From: Phoenix dactylifera
Taxonomy: Eukaryota > Streptophyta > Magnoliopsida > Arecales > Arecaceae
Reading direction: 5' to 3'
Length of the DNA: 64,000 nt
Assembly (NCBI RefSeq): GCF_009389715.1
Contig: NW_024067684.1
Span: forward strand, 1,039,501 to 1,103,500
The notes beneath the pieces are model-generated. The model was given only the letters and a program-made list of their open reading frames with translations. It was not told the origin of the DNA and did not search any database. The position numbers and the translations under genes were made by a program. Each line of letters begins with the position of its first letter. Within the stretch, counting starts at the first letter, position 1. Below, in pieces: positions 22,901 to 37,900 of this stretch.

Positions 22901-25900
22901 GCCCCCTACTTTTAAGATCGACTACCCCCCTTCCTTTCTTTTCATCATGATTCATAGTCAATGTGAAAGAAAGGATCCTTCACTTGCTTACCTCTCCTCT
23001 CACCTAAAATTTCTTCCCATAATTTTAGTTTGTCCCCCTTTCCCCCATAGTGTATCCATTATCTTTCCCACCTATCTAAGCCTAATTCCAGTCTTGAAAT
23101 CCCCATGCTATCGCAGTGTTTTTTCTCTATATGGCAAGCACATCCATAATTTCCTTAGTATTCCAAACATTCTTTCTTTTAAATCTTCCCATCAACACTA
23201 AATTTGACAAGCATGATTCTGGCAAGGCTACTTCCATGACACGGCCCTTTTTTGAACTTCTAATCAGCAGACTTCCTTCTTTTTCATATTAATGATAGTA
23301 ATCTGGTTCCATTAATGGTATTTTCAGCAGAAGAATAGAAAAAAAACCATAGAAAAAGACAGAAGAAAAGTAGAAGGATTGTTCAACCACTTCAAGGGGA
23401 ATGAGACCTCCAAAAGCCTTTAGGCAAATTTAATTACTTCAATGCTTGCTTCAGAGACCCAAGGGGCTTAGATATTTATAGAGTAAGATAGCATAACTGA
23501 AAGGAAAAAAAAGACTAATTCTAACAAGACTAGGAAAGCAAAATAAATTCGAATAAAATATGTACAGTATGGTGAGGTGGCTGTGACATCACTGTGGTGT
23601 TGTCCTAATTAGAATAGGAAACATATCATTTCCCCACCCTTCAAGGCAACCTTGTCCTCTAGGTTGAGTTGCATTAGATTTTGGAAACTCCTATTCTAGA
23701 TAATGATAAGCTCCCAAGTGGTTTCCTTATTTGTTAAGTTAGCCCATTGAACAAGAACCTCAGCTACTGCTTGGTCATGATGTCTTACACATCACTGATC
23801 CAAGATAGCATATGGCTGAAATTTGATTTCTTCATTTGGTGAAATATCTGGCAAGTGGTGCTTCACCCGACTTCTTGATGCTTGAGACACGGAGCGCTGG
23901 ATGTATTTTGAACCCAGTAGGCAAATCAAGGTGATAGGCAACGGACCAATGTGTTCCATCACCTTTTATGGTCCATGGAGTTTAGGAACAACTTTATAGA
24001 TGCTCTCACATTGATGGAAGCTTGTCTATAGGGCTTAAGTCGAAGGAAGACCTAATCACCTACTTCAAATTCCCTTTCAGTCTTGTGCTTGTCAGCTTGC
24101 TGCTTCATTATTCAAGCTTGTGTATCATGCAAATTCTCCTTGAGAAGTTGTAGCACCCGATCTTTCTCATGTAAATCGTGATAAATTTAATGCACATTTG
24201 AAGATCCATGAGAATAAGTAGTGATAGAGGGTGGGACTCCACCATAGACTGCTACATGTGGAGTGGTCTTTGTAGAAGAGTGACATGTGGTATTATACCA
24301 CTATTTTGCCCATGGAACTCAGCAGACTCACTCCTTTGGTCTATTACTTGAAAAGCAACACAAGTAATTCTACAAGCACCAGTTGACCATCTCAGTTTGG
24401 CCATTTGATTGAGGATGGTAAGCGCTACTCATGTTTAGCTTGGTTCCTTGCAAATGGAAGAGTTCTCTCCAAAAGTTGCTGGCGAGACTGTATCCTGATC
24501 GCAAACTCTAGAGCTTGTGCCCATGTAACTTAACAATATTATCCATGAACATATGTCTGTCGATACTTATTCTGGAATAGAAGTGGTTGAAGAAGGCCCG
24601 AACTTGCAACTGTTTCACCCTTATTTTGCCGACGAGTCTCATATTTTGTAACAAATTGCTTGATGTTTTCTCACGCTGTTCCAATAAAAATTCCTGGAGA
24701 TACATTTGTAAGTGCGAAGGAAACCAGAATGACCAGCAGCTGGAGATGCATGAAACTCTTTTGAAAGGATTGAGTTTGAGTTGTTAGGACTAGCTGACCT
24801 TTGTAGTGTAAGTTTATGTTGTCCCAAGTGTAGTGGGAGACTGAATTTGGATCTTTTTGCAGCCTTTGAATGATGCTCTGTGCTGTTGGAACATCGATCA
24901 ATTGCCTTCTAATCTCTTTGAAATTACCACATAGAGCGATTGAGATAACATTTATGTCAGCTTGTTTAGGAAGATGAGAGTGCATCTGCCATCACATTCT
25001 CTACATTCTTCATATAACCTATCTTCTAGTCATAACCTAATAGCTTTCTAATCCATTTTTCCCAACCTATGTTTATGATTTTCTGATATAGAAGGAATTT
25101 CATGCTTTTACAGTCAGTTCTTATTTGAAATTGGTGATCAATGAGCTATGATCTACACTTAGTGACTGCACACACAATCACCATTATCTCTTTGTTACAT
25201 ACATGAAGCCCTAAATGAGATGTTAATAAAGCCTAGCTAATGAATGCAAGTAGTTGCCTGTCGTGCATAGAACTGCTCCAATATCAACTCTGGAGGCATT
25301 ACTCTCGATCATAAATGTTTTGTTGAAGCAGGCAAGGCAAGGACTGGTTTTTAGGCAATTGCATGCTTCAACTTGTTAAAAGCTTCTTCAGCTTTTGGGT
25401 CTCATTCCTTCTTTAGTATGGCAATAAGTGGTGCACTTATCTTGCCATAGTCCGTCAAAACTTTCATTAGCAGCCAATCAATCTGAAGAAGCCTTGCCAT
25501 ACTTTTTAGCTTTTGGTGTCAGCAACTCCACCATAGTCTTTATTTTTGAAGGATCTGCTGCAACTCTGATGCAACCCAGGAAGAATTATTCACATAAAGG
25601 AACGATAACAAAGAATGAAGGGAGGAATAGAGTAAGGATGGGAAAATTGGATGTAGGAGTCCACCTCCTTGGACAGTCAGAAATAGAGATGGATGCAAAC
25701 AGAAACCGAAATTCTTCAGGAAAAAGGAACTGATTGTATTTCTAGTATTTTGCCAGTTGCATACAAAAGACTCATATTTAAATACTAATCCTTGGAAACT
25801 AAACTTTTGACTGAAGACTCATTATATGACTCAAACTTTGAAAGATTAAATACTTTGAATGACTCTTATTTCCAAAGAAGACTCATTAATTCCACGCCAG

Positions 25901-28900
25901 ATATTTTTGACTAACTGTTTCTTTTGGCAATTTTTAATATTGCAAGGACCAAAACTGTTCTGATTTGCATTTTTATGAGAGATAAGAATCCTATATAACT
26001 AAATCCAGGGCTGATAGAGTGATTGGTGGGGGTCAATAATTGACCTATGAAAATGTTTAAGGTGACTAGGATGAATGAATTATGCAGTATTTTGATGTGT
26101 TCTATGAAAAAAAAAAGAGATAAAGAGACTCACACAGGTAAGTATAAGATAAGAAAATAGCACAGTAGGTATAAGATAAGAAAAGTTAATATAAATCAGA
26201 AAGTAATGGAGAGAAGGAGACTGGAGGAGTGAAGAACTAGATAGGACCTAGATCTTCAGTTTCTTTCACAACCTGCACATAATGACCATTTTAGTGGCTA
26301 GTCATTGGGTTTTATTGACTTTATCATAGGGTTTGTCGTTTTGGTACCGGACCCTATATTGGTACCATTCTATTACAGTATCGGTATGCGGTACATATAA
26401 GACGTTGAGGCGTACTGAGTATTGGTACGATACACTCCTGCATACTAGTTTAGTATCGGTACGGTATGGTACGTCTGGTATACTATGAAACCGACCGGTA
26501 TGATAAACCTTGCTTTATAATACTTTCTCTAGAAAAAATTTAGGCTAAAAAATGGAAGTAAATCTCCTAGAAAATTGGCAAGGATTTTTTTTCATTTTTT
26601 GAAAACCTTCATACTTATTGGACACCTCCACTTGTTGACCCAACTTCAACTCCAAAAGGAGGGAAGGAAAAGCGTCATGTGCTTCTTATTGTTTATGGTA
26701 CCACAACATAAATAAAAAGCTTCTAAATTAAAATACAACTCATTAAAAATTATAACTTGATTAAACAGAAAAAAAAGACTCAATATGGCAGACTTCTTGG
26801 ACAAATTGTCCTTTAAATCTCATCCGAGCATGGTAATATGCTTAGATATGGTTCCAAAGAATCCTCTCACATCATGCTTTTTATCACCAGTCTATCCTTC
26901 CCTCTCAGCTTTACAGTAATCATACTTGAAGCTCCATATTAAAGTGAATCCTAGTGCTGAGATAAGGGCCCATTTTGCAAAGCTATCGAGATAATAGAAA
27001 AACTTTTGTTTCTCAACAAATTTCTTTCATCTTGGTACTAATTTATTACATTATTATTAGAATCAAAATACATATTCTCCAAGATAAGTCAAAGTAGCTT
27101 ATATTCATGTTGTAGTTGTTGGCAATCGTGTCTTCTATTGTTTTTGGTGGCAAAGTTATAATTGTTTGGTTTTTTTGGGTGGAATTTGAAATTACATGGC
27201 TTTTTTTTTTTTGGTACAAAAATCACATGGTTTTTAGCGGGCTTTGTTGTAAGTAATAGATGAAGTAGGGCTCACTTATATAACATGAGAAGAGAGTGTA
27301 AGGATCTGTTTGTGGTCCACAGTGCAAAAAGGATAGAAACAGAGCATCACCAATTTGTTTCATAGATGGCCTCCAACACATTGGATTTGTATCATGGGCA
27401 TCAATGAGAAAAAAGGACTTTCATGAGTCATGATATGTAGATATAAATTTGTCCTTAATTCTGCACTATGAAGTCTAATGCTATGTTTTGTTAGCAAGAA
27501 TGAAAAAGAAATGGAATGGGAATGAAAGGCTGGGCATCGGAATTGTGATTCGATTCCATTTTTTGGGTGCAAAATGGCCGAATATGGAAAAGGAACAGCA
27601 ATTTAATTTTCATGTTTAATTTAACTACTTCTATAATAGAAATTTAGAGTGTAATCAATTTTTAATCATTTTTCTCAATATATCATTGATTAAGGAATGG
27701 AACTAAATCTTATAATAATGGTCTTTAGTCTTTACCATAACTTTTGGCCTTTTGTATCTATATGAAACTTTTAACTAACAACCATTATAATGTTATAATG
27801 GTTGTTATTTTATATTTTCACAGTTTTGTATTATTTTTAATTTTAGTTTCTTTTTTTATATTTTATTTTTATTAATATATTTTTGTTTCCGTTTTATCCT
27901 TTGGTATTTTCTTTGATTAATATGAGATAATTTTATTAGGTCATAATAATGATCGCCCACGAGGCGGTCATTTTATCCTCTGCCTCCTTTTGAGCCTGGT
28001 TTTAGATAAAATTTCTCAGTTACTATTCATTTATAAGTGAAAACATTTAATAAGATCATCAATGTGATATTCTTCCAATTTTCCCCTCTTTAACGACTTA
28101 TGTATTATGTAGCATCTTTGCTTTTTCGACAGGCACAATGATGGTGCTCCTTTCTTTCTCATAACACACAAGCGATCTTACCTCCCAAACTCACCACACG
28201 ATGCTCCATTCTCTCTCTCTCTCTAACTCATTCACTCACTAGGTGGGCTCACCCCCGGTCTGGAAACCTCATCCTGCAGCACTTCGCTCGCCCTCGGGTC
28301 CCACCTCAAAGAAGGCCACCTTATGTATGTTTAAAATTTTCATTAGATGGGAATGCCTATGATTTTTAATGAAATCTATGGTGGTCTTTCACTATCAGCT
28401 CAAAAGAAAAAGAAGAAAAAAAGATTTCCATGGTTATACATAAGAAAAGATGCATATGATTATATAGCAAAATGTTCTAAAAGGTATCAATAATCTGCAT
28501 TAGTACTTAAACATCAAGCATCAGGTTTTAATCCAAAAGCTTTTATATCACATTGTAGGTCTCTGAAGATATTTTGCCTATGCTTACATGTTATTATGGT
28601 AAAAGACACTATTGTGTCTAGGCCATGAAGATTATTTGATGACCACTGTTATAGAAAGAGAGGTTTCTTTTAGAGAGGAGGTAAAGGGAGAGTGCACAAA
28701 TAGGTATGTGTGGTGCGCGAGCGTGCAAGCAAGCGAGCGGGGGAGAGGATCTGAAGCTACTTTTTTGGGAAAGAGAGTAATTTGTGGGGGTTGCAGTGCA
28801 TCAATAATGAGGGGTAATATTGGAAAAGTTTGAAATAAGATCGTATTAAGATTGCTTAGATGTGCTGGACATTTTAGTAGGATCTGAATTTGAATTTAGG

Positions 28901-31900
28901 TAAAAAAAATCCTAGGGGCAGTTAGTTGTGCAATTTGCATTGGGCTCCATTTGAATTCCCTTGGCCCAACCAACTCATTGGACATTGGTTGGGTTTTGGT
29001 TTTATAAATTTGGGTTGGGCTTTGGCTCAAAATTCCCAAGACAACCTCAAGTAGGGTTGGGTTGAGTTGACGTTCAACCCAACCCAAATCTGACCCTTAC
29101 CCAACCCGACTAAACCCCAACTCAAACTGATACAAGTAAGCAAAAAATTCATAATTTTGTTCCATATAGATTACTTATATGTTTAATATAATTATTTCTC
29201 TAATCTTGTTAATTTATGTATAAATGTACCATTAAAATTTATAAACAATCGATGCTTCAATTCAGCAAATACTAATCTAAACAAAAATGTCTCAAACCTT
29301 TCGTCTATTTTAGAATTCATATTCTACCTGATTTGATTTATTAACATGGCACAATTTGACTCAACTCGACTAACCTGATCTGACTTGGCTAACATGACCA
29401 ACCCGAATTTAGCATAAGATGGGTTTGGGTTGGGTTAGAGAAATTCTAATCTGAGACTAGTTTGAGTTGGGTTACATTAGGATTGAGGGATTTAGAGGTT
29501 GGGTTGGTTTAGGGATTGCCCTCAACCTAATCCAACCCATCCAGGTTGTAGCTGCATGGGTAGTGGCTAAAATAATCATCCTATGGGCAGCCATTATAAT
29601 AACCCAATTTTATTATACTTCCTATAATCTTGTATTAATACTTTTTGTTTTATTTGTATTTAAATTTATTTATATTAAAACTCAACTCGATTAAACCTTA
29701 ATCTCAAACTAGTTGGGGTTAGCTAATTCAATTTTTTTATTTATATTAATATTTATTTATATTTGATATTTTCAATTTAATTTTACATTTATTATCTGTT
29801 TTTTATTTTTATTCCTCTTTGTATTCATACTTGTAATTCTTGACGAAAATTTTTCTTTTCTATGTTCTTTTGTATTTTAATGTAGTATCCTGTTGCTCTT
29901 TATTTTTTACATTTTTAACTTGATATATTTTTATTTTTATTATTTAATTTTCATCATTTATATTTATATTTTTATTTTCTACATTGCACAATGTTCAATT
30001 TTTAGTACATAATACCTGGTAAATCTTTAAGTGACAATTGATATAATATTGCAATACTTGCTACTCGATACTATAACTATTTTCTAATAATAAAAAATTA
30101 TAATTAAATATTATTTAAATTATTTATTTTTATTTTATGTCGTAATCACCAAAAATTAACTCATATCAAATATATTATTTGTTGATATTTTGTATCATAA
30201 TATTGCTAATTAATTCATTAGTAAAATATCATTCATTCCCACTGTCATGAAGATGACCATTACTCCCACTTAAGAGTAGATCAATTCCTTCAAAATGAAG
30301 GATTGGTGATTCCAAAGAAAATGTGATTTCATTGTTTATTGTCATACCAAACAGTGGAATGGGGAGAAAGTTGGATGTTTCCCATTCCATTCCGGTCCTC
30401 ATTCCGGCAAACAAAACTTAGTATAAGTTCCAGCCTGCTTGTGCTTTGAGGATCTAATGACTGATGCAAAGGATTTAATCCGTGGTTTAATCCTATATTA
30501 TAGAAGTTTGCCTTGGTTTAACGTAAGCTCCTACTCTTCTAAGGTTGTATAACGAGAGGCTTGTCAGGATCTTGTATGAGATCTACTGTAACAAGAGAGG
30601 GGTTGAATGTCACCATATGGCAGTCTTGTATTTGGATTCAGAGGTTCTGCACTTTCTCTTGAATAATAGAAATTCTCTCTTTGTGCTCCCCATGGACATA
30701 GGCAAGATGCCAAACAACCTATACCACTAGTGTTCTTTTTTCTCTTATTTTTCTCCTTTATTTTCTAGTGTGTTTCTTCTTGTTGTCTGCAACTTGTCCT
30801 GTAGTGTCAATACAAGAAATCTATAATTTCTTCTGCAGATTGCAATGGTAAAGCTTATAGCAATCAATTAAAAGAAAATCTGATTCCTTTCTTGTATATG
30901 GTATCTTAGATGGTTAGGTTAATCCTTTGGTAAAGAAAAAAGGTTAGTGTAAAAAAAATTTCTATGCCATTTGATGAGTTAACTACCCTTTTTTCCCCTT
31001 TTTTTGGATATTGCTAGTAAAACAAGAATGATGTAATTATAACATTTCATGGAATTCCTGCAGCTGAAGAATTTATCAGAACTCCTCATTACTTACCAAT
31101 TTATTGGATGAAGACTCAGCTAGGAGCATTTTGACACTCCATCTTAATACAACCTCTTCACTTATCCTCCACAATTATGCTCCTCAACAAACTCGTCATG
31201 CCATAGTACCTTCTCAATGTCTTGGCTGCTCCAGATGTATCTCTTTTCTCTGCCAAGCAGATTTCCCAACCTTACCATCTCCACTCCCCTGGCCCCAAGA
31301 AAAAGAAAATGAAAAAAGAAGTTCCTTTATCGTCCTACTAGTACTTCCGTTCTCTTAAATATTCAATTCCACGACATCCACTATGGTCTCTTTTTATACT
31401 GCTATCTGTCCCATTCACCAAGATGCCCATCTACTTCAATCTCTTGTAAAAACTAAACAAAGCAATTTTTCCTTTTGTACTCTTATATTTACATGTAACA
31501 GTAAGAAATGTTATTAGAGTTTTATATACAATATTAATGGATCTGAAGGAAAATCAGATGTCACAGGTTGACCTTGACATTGATATTAATAAAATGCTCT
31601 AGATCATATTTTTTAAATAACACTCTAACATCTTGTTAACTCTGTATAAGCTGGAATGTTTACTACAAAGCTTGGCTTCCAATTGCTATGTAATTATATA
31701 AGAAAAAGGTAACTCAGGGCAGCAAGTGAACCTTTAAGAAAAGGCCCTTTAGCCAATTATTTGAATTTGTCATTTAGCAGTTTTCTTCAGCTTTCATTCT
31801 CTTTATCCTTTTATTGTTAATGTTCTTAAATTTTTCCTCATTATCATGCATGAAGTCATTGGTTTGAATAATTGAAACCTCAATTTTCTTTAAGGGTTCA

Positions 31901-34900
31901 CAAGCATGCATTGCAGGCATTAAGGGAGCAATTTTTATTTTTTTCATGAGCCTAGACTCATGCACTGTTTTTCATGACTAAAAAAAGATTTCTTTGCTGA
32001 ATGTTCAGGATGGAGTCAGTTTTCCGGATGCTGTTGCATGAAAAAAAACTTCTGCAAGGAGATCCTTCAGATACCAAGCTTCTTAGTTCGGTACGATATC
32101 AAAGGAGAGATCTTGTTACTGCTCTTGAGACAACCAGATGGCAGGTAAGACAATTTGAGCATCTCAGATTTGAACTATCATGCATAATTGTTGACTACAT
32201 GGAGTTTATTTGGATCTTTTTTCTCCATCAATTAGTTGGAGGACTTTGACAGGGCAGTAAATTTAGCTGCATTATCTGATCAGTCAAATTCAAGGAAAAA
32301 TGCAATTTTTAAATTCAGACAATTGATCAGAGCAATAAGGGAACAAATACTTCAGGTGGAGAGAAGTGTGGAGGACTCATCAGTGGAAGATATTAGTACA
32401 AATTTTGAATCTATGAATTTAAATGAACAAGATACAGACGGATTAGCATTGTTTCTTTCTGGGGGTGATTCTAGGGGCCATCATTTGCTTTATGACTCTG
32501 GAAGTAGCATTATGAGAAGGTTTTCTTGATTCAACCACAGACAGTGATGCAATAGTTGAGCTTAAAACTGAAGAAGTTGAACTCTTGCCAATGAATGGTC
32601 TGAAATATTCAAACCATGGTTATGATTCCTTAAAGGATAATATGCTACGGAAAGTTGGATTGAACTATTCCCAAAGAGAAATAGGAACACCAGCTGCCAT
32701 CCAGGGTTCTTTTAAAGAAGTAAAGTGCGGGGAGGTAAATGCTGGCATGGGGGCATACGATTTGGAAGTTGGTGATCCAGGTGGAAAATGCTATCCTCAG
32801 AAGAACCGGCTGAGAAGATCTTTTTGGAGATTCTTGAGGAATTTCTGGCTTGCAAATAATAGTAAAGGGAGCTTCACAAAGAGGAGGAAAGATGGAGAGG
32901 CAGTGGATGCTGAACTAAGAATGACGCCTTCCATAGTCAGCATTTCTCCAGCTGAACAGGTATCTGTTTTTGCCATTATTTGGATGTATAATTATTTAAG
33001 TAATATTTTATGGTATAACAGGGAACTGATTAACTGTAAAATGTAGATGTTGAATTGGTGCAATAAATAAACTTGCCCCAGATATAGGATTTCAAATTTG
33101 CTAGGATCTTGTACTTGCATTCAATCGATTGTGGTGAAATATGATATCCACTTTTGATGGTGAGAATGAACTTGCCAGTTTAACTATGTAATTGGTTGTC
33201 TATGGGTATCATTGGAAATTAAAATTAGGAGTGTACTGCAGTGGACTGCAGAATGTGGATTCTCACTTGTGGCATTGGTCCTATCTTCTATCGCATTACT
33301 AATAGCCAGCAAACTATGAGGTAATTACTTCAGTCTGCTAGCTACCGCCATGTTTATATGTCATGAATTGGCATGCATGAAGTAAACAAAACATAGTCCT
33401 ATTGGAATGCTTTGAGTGAAACAGGATGTAACAGGATGTCTTTGACCCATTTTTGTGTTTCTTTGTCAAAAAAAGGTAACAATCAGGTGCTTCTCCTGAC
33501 AACATAGTCCTCTGCATCCCGAGATTTCTATAAGCAATATTTTTACATGCTTTCAGACTTGAATTTAGAAGATCAATTTTGTTCATCCAAATCATAGTAC
33601 ACTATGTTCATGCATATTTTTTAGTTGACATTAGAAACAAAAACAAATAAGAAACACAACATGACTAATATCTGACGATTACAAATATTGAAGGAGCAAG
33701 ATTGTATTAATCTGCATATGCACCTTCTTTACAGACACACACACTCCTAGTTTTCTGCCATGCTACTCAGGGCCTGTTTGGGAAATCCAGCATGATTCGG
33801 CTGGATTTTCTGTTCAATTCATGGAATGAGCATTGTATTCTGGGTAGGCTTGTATCAACCCAATACCCTTCCCAACCCAAATCCTGTGGGAGGGGAAGAA
33901 AAAGACCTCCATGAGTCTTTTTTTCTTCCAACAGACCAGATAGGCCCACAGATGGGATTTAGGCTAAGATTAGTGTTGCTGGAAATTGGACCCGGGGGCC
34001 GCCGCGAAGCCGGGGAAGGAGGAGCTCCGCTGCTACAGGGGCGGACGGCGGTGCGCCGGCTGGCTGCGTCCTCTGCTGCGGGGGGGGGTGTGCAAGTCCT
34101 GCAAGAAAACCGGTGGCCGGGCTCCCCGGCTCCGGCCCTTCGATGCCTAAGTCAGAGGGGACAAGTATGTGGAGAGAGTAGGGAAGAGAGTATATGGAGA
34201 AGACAGCAAGAACATTTGGATAAGATAAAGAAGACGAAGAGGATGATGTCCTCAATTGCGTCTGTGCTTCCCGGCGGGTTCAGTCCCGGGGATCTGTCTC
34301 CGTTTTTTGTTCTTCTCTCCCCTCACTTGGTTCTCCCAGGTTTCCTTTTATAGGGGGGGATTACGTTACCTGGGAGGTAACCGGGGGATTTGTCCCTGTC
34401 TGTGATAATTGGGCACGATTTGGCCCATTTATGGCGTAGTGGAGAACGGGGCCGAATCAGACCGGAACCAGGGAGTTGTCACGGTCGATCGGACCTGTTG
34501 GAGTGGTTGAACCACCGGCCGTAGCGGGCCTGGGGTCTATGGATGGTAAGTGCATTTATTACCGAATGAACCGGCGGCCAGGTAGAGCCATACGCTCTGA
34601 TGGTTCAGTGATCCGGAGATCGTCTTGGGCCGTGTTCATTAAATGCCTGAGTGTATCGGAGACTTGAGGGAGTCTCATGCATTAATGGCAGGTTGTGCCG
34701 AACGCCTGCGGAGATCTTATGCCTTGATGGCTTGGAGATAGTGGCAGGTCGCAAGCCGTAGGAGTTGTCAAGTCTCTTGGACTCTAGGCGGGGGTTGAAC
34801 ATTTGGTGAAGGCATCGGTTCGGCAAGGGTGCCGAGCCGAGCTGGTCGCCCAATGGGGCGCCCTGTGGCGGGGCTGCTTGAGTACTCCTGGTCGGCGCCC

Positions 34901-37900
34901 TTTAGGCGAGCACCTTCTAGCAGAGCGCCTTGGCGCTGTCTTTGGTCGGCACTTTCTAACCGAGCAGCTTTGGGTGGGGCACCTCTTGGCGCGCGCTCTG
35001 GTCGACGCCCTCTAGTCGAGCGCCTTCCTGGTCGGCATCCTTTGGCCGAGCAGCTTTCCGGTCGGCACCCCTTGGCCGAGCAGCTTTCCGGTCGGCACTT
35101 CTTGGCCGAGCAGCTTTCCGGTCGGCACTCCTTGGCCGAGCAGCTTTCCGGTCGGCGCTCTTCGGCCGAGCGCCTCCGTGGATGTATGACTTAGGATTTT
35201 TTCCCCTAACACTACCCCCCGACTTCCGAGCTCCAGTTGGCTATCAGCTGGAGCGCGGGAAGTAGCTTTAATTGGGTTATTACGAATTCCGAAAATTTCG
35301 ATTTACTGTGCGTTTTGAGCTATCGAACGCTTCAAGGTGCCTTTAATAGGCGGCGTCTCTTCTTTCCCGAAGAGCCTCATTATTGGGACACCTTTTGCGA
35401 AGCGTCCTCGCGTCGTGGGCTCATGATGGGGTCGCACGATCTTCGATTGCGGACGCCTTTCCGCACGATCCGATGGGGCGCTTCGACGTTCGAAACGCTA
35501 GCCCTAATTAAATGCGTCGTTCTGTCTTTTAGGCCGACACGTGTTATCATCTAACTAAGATGCAGCGCTTTCTTTGCTGATCCGGGCCGTTGGGGAGGTC
35601 TATATAAACTCTCCCCCGGTCCCCTGTTCTCTCTCTATTGCTTTCTGCTTCCAGCTTCCTATTCTCCCAGCCTTCCTCAGGCCGAAGTCCCTTTTCTCCG
35701 GCATCTTTCCCAGGTCCCCCTTCTTTTTGATTTCCCTCTCTTGTAATGGGTTCTTTGCCTAGCGAAGTAGTATCCACCATGAGTGTCCTGGAGGTCGAGA
35801 TGACCGAAGAGTGGTTTTTCCCTCTTCACGGGTTCCGTTTGGAACCCGCCAGGCGAAGGGATCGGGTAACCGATCCTCCGGTAGGCCGGATCGGAGTGCA
35901 CTCGGAGTCACTCTGGGCCGGCCTCCGATTTCCTCTCCACAGCTTTGTGAATGAGTTGCTGGCGGTATGCCAGTTGGTTCCGGCGCAACTCACTCCAAAC
36001 GCTTGGAGGACAGTGATGGGTTTTCTGTCACTGTGTTTACTACAGGGGATTCCTACCTCTGTCAACGTCTTCCGGCGACTTTTTATTTTCAAGTCGAACC
36101 CGGGAGACGGGGAGTGGCTTTACATCGCCCTTCGGGCGGGTCGGCCACTTTTTCATGGTGCCCCCTCATCCATTCATGGTTGGAAGGAGAAATTCTTCTT
36201 CCTGGGCTCTGAACGGTCCTGGGGGTTTGACCCCAGGTGGAGGCCGGCCCAGCTTAAATCCATCAACAGGCTCCCCCAGCTTTCTCCGCGTGAGCAGGAG
36301 ATCTTCGATACCATCCGCAGCCTTGGGGACGGGATTTTGCTGAACGGCCTCATTAGCGAGGACGCCCTGGTGAACGTGGGCTTGAGCTCGGCACGTCCTC
36401 AGGGTAAGGATAGTTACAGCAACTTCTTATTTCCTTATTGTTCTAATGTTCTAATTTTGCTTATCTTTGCAGACATCGCAAAAATGGTGACCAAGAGCGA
36501 AGTCCTTTACGCCCGCTTCCAGAAGAGGGCAGCTGAGCTCTCGGGGGAGCCTGCGGAGCCGAGGAAGAAGCAGAAGGTCTCGGCAACCTCGACTCCCTCG
36601 GCGGCAGTGGTGGCCGAGGCGGGCTCTTCCCGCCCTACGCATCCCGAGGCGGGGCCTTCTCGCCCCGCTATCTCCGAGGCGGGGCCTTCTCAGCCCGCGC
36701 GCCCTGAGGCTGATCGGAGAGAGGGCGCGGGCTCCGGGGGGCTCGGGCTCCAGAACCCCCGATGGCGCCCCCATGCCCGGCGCCCTTGATGCAAGTCCCT
36801 GGTCGGCAGGACGCTCCAGTTGCCGACCAGGGGAGGAGTTCAGCGGGTCCCGTGCTTGCACGCCCCGCTGTAGTTGTGCGGCGGTTAGACCAGCCGCTCG
36901 CCCGACCCCAGCCCCTTAGCTCCCAGCCGGGGAGCGGTCAAGGAGCCTCGGGGTCGGCTCCACCTAGGCCAGATGGCGCTGGCCTCCCGGGCCCTTTGAG
37001 CTCGGAAGAACGGGTGCCCTTCGCACCCACCTGGTCGGTGTTTGAGGGCGATTCGGCCCTCGAAAACCCGCGAGTGGCGCGCGAAGTTTTTCGGCTCGCG
37101 CTGCTCCCGGCCGACCGGGCCATAATGCAGTCCATGAGCTACAACGCTTTTATGGACGCTACGCGCTGCCAACTCCGTCCGGGTAAGCAAAATTTTTCGC
37201 CTGAGTAATCTGTATTGTTTTTCTACTAGCGGCGCCTTATGTTTTCCTTTTCGTCTTCTTTACAGTATTTGCACGAGACGGAGATGCTGATGCACCTGGT
37301 TCAAGAATACCGGGAGAAAGCCCGGAGGTGCCAGCGCGGCTATGAGGAGGCCCAGAGAAGGTACATGGCCGCCGAGGCGAAGTACCAAGCCTCCGAAGAG
37401 AAGTACCAGGCCTCTGAGGCCGAACAACGGGTGCTCCAAGAGAAGGTCGGAGCATCCGATGAAAGGATTCGAGCTCTGATCGCCGAGCTCGATGAAAGAG
37501 AAGGGCGCGCACGCATTGGCAAGATCCGAGCTGCGCGCCGCGGAGGCTCGATTGGCTAAGGCCGAGCAGGCATTGGCCTCCCGCGAGCAGGAGGTGGGAA
37601 ATGCCCGCCTCCGACATTCGGAGCTCGAGCAGGAGCTGAGGCGGCCTCGAGCGGAGAGCCGCTTACCACGAGGCCCGGGAGATAGAGGCCCGGGAGAACG
37701 CCCAAAACGCAGTGAAGCTCTTCCGTGAGTCGGAAGAGTTTCACGAACTCATGGCTGAGGAGGGCGTGAATGGGCTGATCCAAGGCTTCCGGGATTTCCG
37801 CAATCAGTTGCGGCGGCTTCTCCCAGATTTTGATGTTAACCTGCTCCAGCCGGGAGCAGGGAGGGCGGAGGCAGAAGCAGAAACCCCGGAGGCGGAGGCA

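Noticed and set aside
28900-29560. GGTT-rich stretch as interstitial telomere
   Set aside because: The words are GGGTTGG/AACCCAACC, not TTTAGGG, and alternate in orientation.
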